From contig NZ_FXAJ01000004.1 of assembly GCF_900177535.1 (NCBI RefSeq), positions 186,001 to 250,000 of the forward strand: a stretch of 64,000 nucleotides of DNA, read 5' to 3'. Shown here one piece after another: positions 31,563-39,008 of this stretch (position 1 is the stretch's first letter; each line of letters begins with the position of its first letter). The notes under the pieces are model-generated. The model ran no database searches. It was given only the letters and a program-made list of their open reading frames with translations, and was not told where the DNA came from. Position numbers and translations under genes: made by a program. This DNA is from Priestia filamentosa. Lineage in GTDB: Bacteria > Bacillota > Bacilli > Bacillales > Bacillaceae_H.

Positions 31563-31692
31563 AAAATCGACCATTTTTCTCTGCTATTATATAAAACCTA
31601 TAACAGTATATAAGAATGAGCGATTTTATATATTATTGTAGTTTGAATGTAAATAAAGAATATCCAACGCAAATACGTCAGTATTTAAGTTG
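31563..31692. other. Gene-free leader with a motif shared with 36181-36196
   Basis: GACCATTTTTCTCTGC at 31569-31584 recurs as GACCATTTTCCTCTCC at 36182-36197. Both lie before structural-gene blocks and are followed by TATAA-rich sequence, suggesting a common late promoter or activator site. The rest is AT-rich without a recognisable feature. Confidence 0.4.
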
Positions 31693-31855
31693 AGATGTAG
31701 ACTAAGCTCGCTTAGGATGCATCTGAATAATCACTACATAAAGTTAGAGAACGTAACGAACATATACCATACACATAACGAGAAGCAAGCTACCGCAAGT
31801 CTAAGCAAAGTGCGCTTATCCTTTTGCTTGCCATCTAAAAAGAAGAGCACTTTTT
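31693..31855 (+). ncRNA. Candidate structured RNA ahead of the packaging genes
   Basis: Hairpin 1: AGATG/CATCT (31693, 31720) enclosing CTAAGC/GCTTAG (31702, 31710). Hairpin 2: GCAAGC/GCTTGC (31785, 31826) enclosing TAAGC/GCTTA (31802, 31814). AAAGTGC (31807-31813), the inner loop of hairpin 2, can instead pair with GCACTTT (31847-31853), followed by T residues, giving a terminator-like alternative. It may be a regulated leader or a separate small RNA. No coding frame of merit; no known RNA family recognised. Confidence 0.45.
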
Positions 31856-31923
31856 ATCTGTCACAATTCTTTTTTTTATTAATCAATCACATAACTAATA
31901 TTTAATCAAATGGAGGAATCGAA

Positions 31924-32163
31924 ATGGAAAATAATCAATCATTCACAGAGTTAGTAGACGAGACTAAAGGTAATATTACTGAGTTAGATCAATTAATCTT
32001 AGAGATAAGACAGGATGCAAAGAAATTTCAGGAGGAAATAAAAAATATACCCAATTATTATGATGAAATCTTAGAGGTTATAGCTGAGATTAGAGAGCGA
32101 AATGAAGCCTATAGAAAAGAAACGGTGTCTCTTTTTAAAGAAGCAAGAGGTGAAGCAGTATGA
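31924..32163 (+). CDS. Small coiled-coil protein upstream of the terminase genes
   Basis: 79 residues, TGGAGGAATCGAA before the ATG. Two acidic coiled-coil segments (FTELVDETKGNITELDQLIL and VIAEIRERNEAYRKETVSLF). Its stop overlaps the next start in the arrangement ATGA, so it is coupled to the probable small terminase. No family recognised; a packaging accessory or scaffold-like helper is conceivable. Confidence 0.55.
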   Translation: MENNQSFTELVDETKGNITELDQLILEIRQDAKKFQEEIKNIPNYYDEILEVIAEIRERNEAYRKETVSLFKEARGEAV

Positions 32164-32549
32164 ATATATATGAAGCATTAAAGCAAGTTGAGGAGAAGAA
32201 GGCTCAATACTTTCAGTGGAAGCATGATATTCGTTATGATCGTACAATTCCTAAAAAAACAGAGGAGGAATTCTTAAAGCAGGTTGACCGTAAGACATTG
32301 AATCCTTTTATAAAATGGGAGAAAAGTGGAGAATACAAGTCATTAATCTTATTACTTTTAGGAAGCCAAGTATCTCAGGACTTACAAGACGTTTATAACG
32401 CTGTCTTAGATAAGGCTAAAAATGGTGATAATATCAACGACTTTATGAAGTTGTATAAGGAAATCAATAGTAACGCAGAATTAGCAGCGAAGAGTTTTAA
32501 TGTTATTGAAGAAGATGAAGAGGAAGAAGATGACGGATTAGAGGTTTAA
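32160..32549 (+). CDS. Probable small terminase subunit (TerS)
   Basis: 129 residues, placed as TerS by position: translationally coupled to the gene before and followed, after a repeat cluster, by TerL. The middle (FIKWEKSGEYKSLILLLLGS, then LQDVYNAVLDKAK) is helical and could oligomerise; the last 15 residues are strongly acidic (EEDEEEEDDGLEV). A classical N-terminal HTH is not obvious, so this remains an inference. TerS would recognise the packaging site, for which the adjacent GGATTGCAG cluster is the obvious candidate. Confidence 0.5.
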   Translation: MNIYEALKQVEEKKAQYFQWKHDIRYDRTIPKKTEEEFLKQVDRKTLNPFIKWEKSGEYKSLILLLLGSQVSQDLQDVYNAVLDKAKNGDNINDFMKLYKEINSNAELAAKSFNVIEEDEEEEDDGLEV

Positions 32550-32720
32550 AAAGTGATTCACTTTTCGGATTGCAGTTTAAATATATTCGAGTGTGCGCTG
32601 ATATTTTCGGATTGCACATTGACGTTATCAAACTGCAATCGGTCTTCACGTTTGGAAACTGTTGATATAACTGGTACTATACATTATCGAACTGCAATCA
32701 GGTTCAAGTCCGACTGCAAG
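32549..32720. repeat. GGATTGCAG direct and inverted repeats between terS and terL, candidate packaging site
   Basis: CGGATTGCAGTTT at 32566-32578, CGGATTGCACATT at 32608-32620, then inverted copies AAACTGCAATCGG at 32630-32642, GAACTGCAATCAGG at 32689-32702 and CGACTGCAAG at 32711-32720. A 17-base palindrome AAAAGTGATTCACTTTT (32549-32565) stands before them. Non-coding, although a frame of 81 codons crosses it without a matching ribosome site. Confidence 0.6.
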
Positions 32721-32810
32721 CATGTTGCCACAGGACTCTACGTTGCAATTAACTTTTGTTTTATGACTAATGATGCAACTAAATGCAAATTTAGATAAGG
32801 AGGTAAATAG

Positions 32811-34412
32811 ATGACAATTAAACCTACAACAATGAAAAAGCTTAAATTGATCGAGAAAGATTTTATAAAGTATGCAAAGAACCATATTAAAATTATTGAT
32901 AACAACAATGACACTATTCCTTTTGTTCTCAACAAAGAGCAAGAGGATTTTTTATATTCAATGACCAAATTCAATATCATTCTAAAAGGGCGGCAAATAG
33001 GCTTTACAACCTTTTCATTAGCATACATGCTTTATTCTGCTTGTACTAGACCTGATACCTCTTATCTTATTATGACTCACCATAGTAACGTTACATCTTC
33101 TATATTTAATAAATTGAAAAAGATGTACAACTCTCTGCCTCATGAAAAATTTCCAGACTACTTTCCAAAGATTAAAATTAGTAATAGAGCCGAGTTAACA
33201 CTACAGAATGGAAGTCGTGTCATGGTGGCAACGGCAGGTGGAGATGATTCAATTTCAGGTAACACATTTCAAATGATTCATTTGTCAGAGATGGCAAAGT
33301 ATCCAACAGAAGCACAGGAGGAAATCATTGCAACGGCTATACCTGCACTTGCCAAGAACCCTGATAGTCGTATTGTTATTGAGTCAACGGCAATGGGTTA
33401 TAACGAATATCAAAAGATGTTTATGAAGGCTCATAGAAGTAAAGATTCAGTGTGGAAAGCACACTTCTATTCATGGTTGGCTAGTGCTTATTCTAATCAA
33501 TTTAAGCATACTTTTGATGAAGCCGAAGCATGGTATAAGGCTAATAATGGACGTAGAATGAGTAAGAAGGATTTAGAATTTGATGAGATTGAATTACATA
33601 ATAGTTATAAAGCAAACTTTAGACAGTTAATGTTTAGACGTTATTACATACAGACTAACTCATTAGAAAAATTTAGACGTGAATTTCCAACTACGCCTGA
33701 TGAAGCTTTCCTTACAACTAATACATCTGTTTTCGATACTATGAAAATTATTAAGCGTATTGAAAACGTAATGCCACCATTAAAAGGTAGAGAAGTATTA
33801 ACGGAGTTACCACAAAGTTTAAAGCAGTATCTTAATAAACAACTCTTTATTTATCATCTACCTAAAAAGGGAGAACGTTGTTTTGCAGGCGTGGACGTGG
33901 CTAGTGGTAGTGGGGGAGATAATGATTCATCTACTATGAGTATATTTGATAATGAAGGTCAACAATTAGCTTCTTTCTATTCCAATGAGATTCCAGTATA
34001 TGAGTTTGCAAAAATAGTAAATGACTTAGGCAAGTTCTTTAATTATGCTTTTATTTGTGTTGAGCGAAACTATTTAGGAAAACCGTTACTTGAACGACTG
34101 CGTAAAGAGTTAGGTTACATGAACCTGTTGAAACAACGAATGTTTAATGAAAAGAATAAGAACAAGATACAGTTAGGTTTTATGACTACCGATACCACTA
34201 AGCCTACATTAATTAGTGATATGAAAACTAACTTTGAGTTAGGCCTTATCAATATAGAATGTGTTCAAACCTTAGAAGAAATGAAGATATATGAAGAGGT
34301 TAACGGTAAGTTTGGTAACAAGAAAGGGAAAGGTCTGCACGATGATTTAGTTATATCTGTAGCAATGGCAAGCCAAGCACTAAAAGAAAACAAATACTAT
34401 GTAGCAATTTAG
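32811..34412 (+). CDS. terL: Terminase large subunit (TerL)
   Basis: DNA-packaging motor and nuclease, 533 residues. The ATPase part has the Walker A variant ILKGRQIGFTTF (residues 57-68), in which the usual Lys before Ser/Thr is replaced by Phe as in some TerL groups with the lysine earlier, and a Walker B region FQMIHLSEMAKYP near 150. The RNase H-like nuclease has its acidic residues in CFAGVDVASGSGGDNDSS, FICVERNYLGKPLLERL and GLHDDLVISVAMA. AAGGAGG lies before ATG 32811. Ends in a hairpin terminator. Confidence 0.93.
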   Translation: MTIKPTTMKKLKLIEKDFIKYAKNHIKIIDNNNDTIPFVLNKEQEDFLYSMTKFNIILKGRQIGFTTFSLAYMLYSACTRPDTSYLIMTHHSNVTSSIFNKLKKMYNSLPHEKFPDYFPKIKISNRAELTLQNGSRVMVATAGGDDSISGNTFQMIHLSEMAKYPTEAQEEIIATAIPALAKNPDSRIVIESTAMGYNEYQKMFMKAHRSKDSVWKAHFYSWLASAYSNQFKHTFDEAEAWYKANNGRRMSKKDLEFDEIELHNSYKANFRQLMFRRYYIQTNSLEKFRREFPTTPDEAFLTTNTSVFDTMKIIKRIENVMPPLKGREVLTELPQSLKQYLNKQLFIYHLPKKGERCFAGVDVASGSGGDNDSSTMSIFDNEGQQLASFYSNEIPVYEFAKIVNDLGKFFNYAFICVERNYLGKPLLERLRKELGYMNLLKQRMFNEKNKNKIQLGFMTTDTTKPTLISDMKTNFELGLINIECVQTLEEMKIYEEVNGKFGNKKGKGLHDDLVISVAMASQALKENKYYVAI

Positions 34413-34441
34413 AGGTTTAGTTCAGTTGAACTAGACCTTTT
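34413..34441 (+). terminator. Hairpin terminator after terL
   Basis: AGGTTTAGTTCA (34413-34424) pairs with TGAACTAGACCT (34427-34438, one G-U), then a short T-tract. Confidence 0.72.
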
Positions 34442-34460
34442 ATTATGAGGAGGAATGTAT

Positions 34461-35822
34461 ATGGGCATTGACGAGTATGTACAATTCAAACATAACAGTA
34501 ACTCAAAATGGTTTATTGAAGAGGTATCCAGTGTTAAGAATCAAGCGAGAGTACAACGTGTACTGGAACTAAAGGAGTACCTTGATGGAGAGCATGATAT
34601 TTTATATTCACCTAGTTACGAATATAATGGGAAGACATTTGAACCAAGAAAGATTGTTCTTCAATATGCAAAGACTATCCTCAACTTTCAGACCAGCTTC
34701 CTTATGGGGAATCCTATAACACTAACAGGTAAAGAGAATGTACAGAAGGAATATCAAAAGGTTTATAAGCGTGGCAACTTCCATACAGTTAATCGCAAGA
34801 TCACAGATAAGTTGAATAAGTATGGAAGTTGCGCAGAGTATGTATACTTGGATAGTGATAAGAAGATTAAGAGTAAGGTAATTGATCCTTCCGAATTGTA
34901 TCCAGTGTATGACCATGAGAATATGTTAGTAGCAGTTATACAGGCTAATATGGTTGATAACATTCAATACTATACTGTATTCAAGCATGATACTGTTGAG
35001 CGTTATGGTATGAAGGGAGATAAGTTACAACTTATTAGTGTTAACCCTTCTTTAACAGGACTACCTATCATCTATCACACTAATGATAATGAGCAGAATG
35101 AGAAGGAAGGTAGAAGTTCATTAGAGGATTATAAGCGTATCCTTGATACGTTAGAGCAATTGATTAGTAAGTTTGTTGATTCTTTTTACAAGACACATTC
35201 CCCAGTACTCGTTACAGTTGGCCAAGGTATTGCAAAGGACAGTAATATACCATCTAATATAGCAGGTGTAGGATTAAGACTTGATGACGCAGGTGACGCT
35301 AAGTTTCTTGTTCCAACTTTAGATAGTAAGTCATTCAGAGAATCATATGATACGTTATTACAATCTCTGTTAGATGTGTCGCAAACTCCTGCCGTTAGTA
35401 TGAATAAGACAGATATAAGTAACCTATCAGAGACAAGTATTAAGATGTTATTTCAATTGGCCATTATTCGAGCAGGGATATATGAGGACATTTTAAGAGA
35501 AGGTATTGAGCAGCGACATGAAAAGATTAAAGTATTATTAGCCCTAAATGGTGTAAAAGTAAATGAAGATGATTATGACACATTGGATATGGTATTCAAT
35601 TTAGCTATGCCAAGTAACGATCAAGAGACTATTGAGAAGTTAAGTAAACAATTTAATGATGGGGCATTAAGTGTTGAAAGTTACCTTGAACAATCTCCTT
35701 TTGTAAATAATCCTAAGTTAGAGATGAAACGGTTAGGTGAAGAGAAGGACAAGGTTGTCCAAAAGGTTGAAGACAATAAAGATAAGGATATAGATAACGA
35801 TAAAGTTAAAGAAGAATTGTAA
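34461..35822 (+). CDS. Phage portal protein (SPP1 gp6-like)
   Basis: Dodecameric DNA gate at the head vertex, 453 residues. LNFQTSFLMGNPITLTGKEN, then KYGSCAEYVYLDSDKKIKSK, VIDPSELYPVYD and LSETSIKMLFQLAI form the normal order of a Gram-positive portal, and the tail is highly charged (KDKDIDNDKVKEEL). I start at ATG 34461, 7 bases from AGGAGG; ATG 34455 is too near that site. Directly follows terL, as in many phages. Confidence 0.88.
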   Translation: MGIDEYVQFKHNSNSKWFIEEVSSVKNQARVQRVLELKEYLDGEHDILYSPSYEYNGKTFEPRKIVLQYAKTILNFQTSFLMGNPITLTGKENVQKEYQKVYKRGNFHTVNRKITDKLNKYGSCAEYVYLDSDKKIKSKVIDPSELYPVYDHENMLVAVIQANMVDNIQYYTVFKHDTVERYGMKGDKLQLISVNPSLTGLPIIYHTNDNEQNEKEGRSSLEDYKRILDTLEQLISKFVDSFYKTHSPVLVTVGQGIAKDSNIPSNIAGVGLRLDDAGDAKFLVPTLDSKSFRESYDTLLQSLLDVSQTPAVSMNKTDISNLSETSIKMLFQLAIIRAGIYEDILREGIEQRHEKIKVLLALNGVKVNEDDYDTLDMVFNLAMPSNDQETIEKLSKQFNDGALSVESYLEQSPFVNNPKLEMKRLGEEKDKVVQKVEDNKDKDIDNDKVKEEL

Positions 35823-36736
35823 GTTTCAAGATGAAATTGCCTTTCTAAAGGGGTGTCACAAATACGATCCTCCTAAGTTTAAGGCGATAATAGCGCACTC
35901 AGGTCATTACTAAGTCTAAGGTGAACTAATGGTACATTCAGGTCAGAATCTATATAGTAGCAACTGGATACAAATGATACATAAGAGTATGAATGAGGAT
36001 AAGAAACTATTGTAGGTGGGGTAGTAATTGGGAATATGTATGACAAATTAGACGTATAAAGGATTAGGATAATATAGAGTGGTGTAGTTAAAAGAAAACG
36101 TTGATATATAGGGGATTATGGTTAAAGATGATATAGCGACTCACACGCACATATTATTGTCATTTATAAAGTTTAAATACTTGACCATTTTCCTCTCCAT
36201 TTTATTCATTTTTAAAAATTTTTCAGATGGATAATCAACTATTAAACTACTGTTATAAATAAGAACGAATGTTTGTATTTTATCGATTGTCCGTATAATT
36301 TAATTTATACGACAGTTAAACACCTTAAAAATATGCAATATTCTTAGTTAGGATGGGGAGAGGGATGACTTAAAAACGTTGGTATATCAACAATGTATAA
36401 AATCCTGTATATTCTATAAAATGGGTAGTTGTAGAAACGTTGATATATCAATACTTCACAAACTATCTAACTTCCTAGAACAAGTATTATGTAAACTAAA
36501 ATTGAATGTGATATACGTTAATATGTATAGAATATGGCTCTATAAGGCTTATATTGAGCAGTATTTAAGGATATATAGCGTTACCCCTAGTTGCCTAAAT
36601 AAGTCCTTAGCATACCTATTTACACACCCACAAAAAAATAGAAAAATATTAAAGTTTCTTACAGTGCTTCCATCAATCATCTCTTTATGTTACTAGTTTG
36701 CTTAGTATAAGGTAATAAATGAGGTGATAATACAAC
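35823..36736. other. 914-base gene-free region with repeats after the portal gene
   Basis: Three copies of AAACGTTGATATATC-type sequence: 36096-36110, 36374-36390 (GTTGGTATATCAA) and 36436-36451, each preceded at about 14 bases by GTAGTT or similar. CAYTCAGGTCA occurs near 35896 and 35937. A frame at 36379-36696 begins with TTG, has no ribosome site and contains the repeats, so I do not call it. GACCATTTTCCTCTCC (36182-36197) matches 31569. Probably regulatory or replication-related. Confidence 0.5.
36288..36314. promoter_or_regulatory. Palindromic operator-like site
   Basis: CGTATAA (36292-36298) and TTATACG (36305-36311) are perfect inverted repeats with a 6-base centre; TGT and ACA extend the symmetry. 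Candidate operator for the element's Cro-type protein. Confidence 0.5.
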
Positions 36737-36979
36737 ATGACTAAACGTACTGCTTCAGGACTTGAATATGAAATAATTGGTGAGGATAAGACAATCGAAT
36801 ACATAGATGATGAAGGACGACTAGTACAAGAACATCCTAGGAGAAAGTATAAAGGAAGAGGAAAAACAGAATTACAGGCTAGATTTATCTTCCCAAAAAT
36901 TGAAGGAAAGAGTCCTCAGGAATCAAAGGAGTTAACGATAAAGAAGATAAATGATGTATTCCATGAGATTGGTATTTGA
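36737..36979 (+). CDS. 80-residue element protein near the connector genes
   Basis: MTKRTASGLEYEIIGEDKTI, a basic middle (HPRRKYKGRGKTELQARF) and a final helix KKINDVFHEIGI. GAGGTGATAA precedes ATG 36737. Small, charged, without recognised family. Its position between portal and adaptor suggests a head-assembly accessory or minor head protein, which is inference. Confidence 0.55.
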   Translation: MTKRTASGLEYEIIGEDKTIEYIDDEGRLVQEHPRRKYKGRGKTELQARFIFPKIEGKSPQESKELTIKKINDVFHEIGI

Positions 36980-37016
36980 GCCAGTCTCTTTTTTATTGTC
37001 TAAAGGAGGAATAAGA

Positions 37017-37355
37017 ATGAATAACATTGATCGTTTAAAAATGGAAATTGAAGGATTTGAATTACCTGATGAGAGGTTAACTGTTCATCTTGAAGAAAAT
37101 GAATTAATGGCTACAGGAGAATATAATGCTCAATCTAAAACAAATAAACGTAACATTTACAAGGCTGCGCTTTCTGTATTAGAGAGTATGGCCAATAATC
37201 CTAACTATATGAAGAACTACAAAGTTGAAGATACGTCTGTTTCGTATTTACATAACAATTTAATGAAGCGTATTGATGACTTGCAACGTAAAATTCGTGT
37301 TATGGCTACAGATGAAGATGATAATGAAAATGGCTTTTTTATGTTGTTTTCATAA
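37017..37355 (+). CDS. Probable head-tail adaptor (gp6/gp15-like connector)
   Basis: 112 residues, almost fully helical: MNNIDRLKMEIEGFELPDER, ALSVLESMANNPNYMKNYKV, HNNLMKRIDDLQRKIRVMAT. A start of the form DRLKxEIxG and a mid-protein ALxVLESxA are common in phage connector adaptors that bind below the portal. AAAGGAGGA precedes ATG 37017. The identity is inferred from pattern plus position between portal and the head-closure candidate. Confidence 0.55.
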   Translation: MNNIDRLKMEIEGFELPDERLTVHLEENELMATGEYNAQSKTNKRNIYKAALSVLESMANNPNYMKNYKVEDTSVSYLHNNLMKRIDDLQRKIRVMATDEDDNENGFFMLFS

Positions 37356-37406
37356 GTAGAGGAGAAATTATCATAATACCAATCACGAACATCTGTAAGT
37401 GGCTTC

Positions 37407-37478
37407 ATGTCCAAAATTCGTCAGCCTAAAAAGAAGGCGAACTCCATTTCAGACGTATTGAGTAAGTATAAAAGGTAA
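37407..37478 (+). CDS. Possible 23-residue basic peptide
   Basis: MSKIRQPKKKANSISDVLSK and three further residues. The composition (basic patch then an amphipathic helix) looks protein-like, but only a weak ribosome site (AAGTGG) precedes it. Translation is uncertain. Confidence 0.3.
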   Translation: MSKIRQPKKKANSISDVLSKYKR

Positions 37479-37509
37479 CTCGATCTTCTATTTTGATCTT
37501 CAATTTTCA

Positions 37510-37632
37510 TTACCCACTTCGTTACCGAACATAAAAAATAACGTTACCCATATCGTTACCGCCTACGTGGGTAATTACCTGAGCGTTGGGTAACGTGAAA
37601 ATGATGAGTCTCATTTTCGGGTAACGTTATCT
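37510..37632. repeat. GTTACC/GGTAAC repeat cluster with a central palindrome, candidate origin or cos-like site
   Basis: Left half: TTACCCA near 37510 and 37544, GTTACCG near 37521 and 37555, spaced 34 bases as pairs. Right half is inverted: GTGGGTAATTACC near 37567, GGGTAACG near 37588 and GGGTAACGTTATC near 37619. Between the last two, GAAAATGA and TCATTTTC form a perfect 8-bp inverted repeat. Seven copies of the hexamer in about 120 bases. No coding capacity. Confidence 0.6.
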
Positions 37633-37659
37633 CTCTTGTGGAGGAGCTAATTGAATTAC

Positions 37660-37821
37660 TTATATATTGAATCGAACAATGTCTTGTTGGATTAGAGTTT
37701 GAATAAGTTGTTTACATTGTTCGGAATCCAATCCAATTTCATCAAAAATATTTTCGTCAATTTGAGCTAATTTGTAGTCGATTTCTCGATCATCTAAATC
37801 AGATAAAAATGAAAATAACAT
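37660..37821 (-). CDS. 53-residue acidic protein on the opposite strand
   Basis: MLFSFLSDLDDREIDYKLAQ, then IDENIFDEIGLDSEQCKQLI and a short tail. It is the only clear minus-strand gene of the element. AAAGGA lies 11 bases before ATG 37821 (CTG and GTG codons lie nearer). The helical acidic sequence resembles small DNA mimics or anti-repressors only in general character. Convergent with the repeat cluster. Confidence 0.5.
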   Translation of the reverse strand: MLFSFLSDLDDREIDYKLAQIDENIFDEIGLDSEQCKQLIQTLIQQDIVRFNI

Positions 37822-37826
37822 CAGCG

Positions 37827-37901
37827 TCACTTTCCTTTAGGCTTAATTTTTTGACCATCTTTAATTGTTTGATCGATGAATTGATCTAAGTTGCTTTGCA
37901 T
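37827..37901 (-). CDS. 24-residue peptide coupled to the 53-residue gene
   Basis: MQSNLDQFIDQTIKDGQKIK plus PKGK, ending 5 bases before the next start; its last codons hold the ribosome site AAAGGA of the following gene. No ribosome site of its own is visible, so it may be part of a leader or an earlier frameshifted gene. Confidence 0.3.
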   Translation of the reverse strand: MQSNLDQFIDQTIKDGQKIKPKGK

Positions 37902-38002
37902 TCAAACACCAACTTCTACATCTATTGTGATAGTTAGCCTGTCCATAACAAAGAGAACTATTCATTTTCTGTAAATATAAATAAAATTTAGGAGGGGATA
38001 GG

Positions 38003-38644
38003 ATGTTTAATTATTTTAGTGTTCCTATAAATGAATTTCAATTTATTCTAGAGCAAATGGGAAAAGAAATTTTGATTAATGATGAGACTAGAAAAGTATT
38101 GCTAACCAATAAGACATTTAGAAATGAATTTGAACAATACACTCTACATTCTGCTATTCCATTTAAACGTGGAGATCATATTCAATACGCAGATAATCAT
38201 TACTTAGTTGTAAGTGATACACCTACTCAATGTAACAATAAATATAAAGGCCTTATACAACATTGTAATTATCAATTTGAAATTGAATATCAAGAAGAAG
38301 GAACACAAGTATGTGAACGGGTTCAAACAGGTACAAAATGGAATGGAGAACCTATTTATGAAACTGTATGTACAGGGGAGCCTGGTCAAACTGTTTATAG
38401 ATATATTCCAATGATTATTGAAAACAGAAGTTATACAGTTAATGATGGAGCGATTACTACATTAGATAAGCAGATGACAATGACAGTCCAAGATAATGAA
38501 GAGAATAGAACTAAATGGGGAGCAGTAGAGAGTGAATTGATGCTACATGAAGAAACATATCGAGTCATTAATATCGATAAAACTCAAACAGGGTTATTAA
38601 TCTTAGGATTAGAGAAAACAGTTACCGCAACGACTACTGCATAG
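38003..38644 (+). CDS. Probable head-closure (stopper) protein
   Basis: 213 residues, GGAGGGGATAGG before the ATG. FKRGDHIQYADNHYLVVSD near residue 55, then TPTQCNNKYKGLIQHCNYQF is the RGDxIxxxxxxYLV pattern of phage head-completion/stopper proteins that cap the filled head. C-terminal strands (YRVINIDKTQTGLLILGLEK) continue the beta-rich fold. It is the last gene before attR; tail genes, which would follow in a full phage, are absent. Confidence 0.6.
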   Translation: MFNYFSVPINEFQFILEQMGKEILINDETRKVLLTNKTFRNEFEQYTLHSAIPFKRGDHIQYADNHYLVVSDTPTQCNNKYKGLIQHCNYQFEIEYQEEGTQVCERVQTGTKWNGEPIYETVCTGEPGQTVYRYIPMIIENRSYTVNDGAITTLDKQMTMTVQDNEENRTKWGAVESELMLHEETYRVINIDKTQTGLLILGLEKTVTATTTA

Positions 38645-38823
38645 AGGAAGGTATAATATATTCTAATTAATATATGTTCCAAATGATAAATATGATTAAT
38701 ATAAGATAACTCTTTACAAGTTTTAACAACCACCTTATAATGAAAATAATAAATAACTACTGTAAAGTGTCTTTCAGTTTAAAATTCAAATATAACACTT
38801 GATTGTTACATATATAGGCTTGG

Positions 38824-38886
38824 ACTACCTTGACAGGGTAGGGGTCGGGGGTTCGAATCCCTCTCAGGTCATTACCAAAAGCGTAT
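38824..38886 (+). repeat. attR, 63-bp direct repeat with a 3' tRNA-Val fragment
   Basis: Identical to 22738-22800. It contains only the 3' 48 bases of the tRNA, so no second tRNA is made here. Confidence 0.95.
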
Positions 38887-38912
38887 TCTCAAATTGAGAA
38901 TACGCTTTTTTA
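38877..38912 (+). terminator. Original tRNA-Val terminator, displaced by integration
   Basis: AAAAGCGTATTCTCAA (38877-38892) pairs with TTGAGAATACGCTTTT (38894-38909), T-run after. The left arm's first 10 bases belong to the att core, so attL retains only half of the hairpin. Confidence 0.93.
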
Positions 38913-39008
38913 TTATGAGAAAGAAAGCCTAGAATAGACTCAAAGTTCCAAAAAGCCTTTAGGCTATGAATATTTTTCTTCTATACCATTCAATTGAAAA
39001 AGAAAAAT

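Larger units (their letters stand above)
22738..38886. mobile_element. 16.1-kb integrated capsid-encoding phage satellite (cfPICI-like)
   Basis: Bounded by a perfect 63-bp direct repeat of the 3' tRNA-Val region. It contains integrase, winged-helix protein, a 2-kb structured repeat array, holin-like peptide, scaffold, major capsid protein, HTH, probable TerS, TerL, portal, and probable adaptor and head-closure genes. No tail, tape-measure or endolysin gene is visible. Size and gene content fit capsid-forming phage-inducible islands; frames are intact, so it looks functional. A head-only decayed prophage is the alternative, but decay normally leaves broken genes, and only one short remnant (27983-28009) is seen. 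Confidence 0.8.

Noticed and set aside
32553-32798. 81-codon frame between terS and terL
   Set aside because: Overlaps the GGATTGCAG repeats, begins without a plausible ribosome site of its own, and the protein is unlike any packaging accessory. Treated as a site, not a gene.
36379-36696. 105-codon plus-strand frame after the portal gene
   Set aside because: Starts with TTG, has no ribosome site, and runs through direct repeats; composition (Cys, Tyr, Ile-rich) looks like translated AT-rich non-coding DNA.
35823-36736. Missing tail genes hidden as short frames
   Set aside because: Both strands were read for frames above about 40 codons with ribosome sites; none resembles tail components, and the space could not hold a tape measure.
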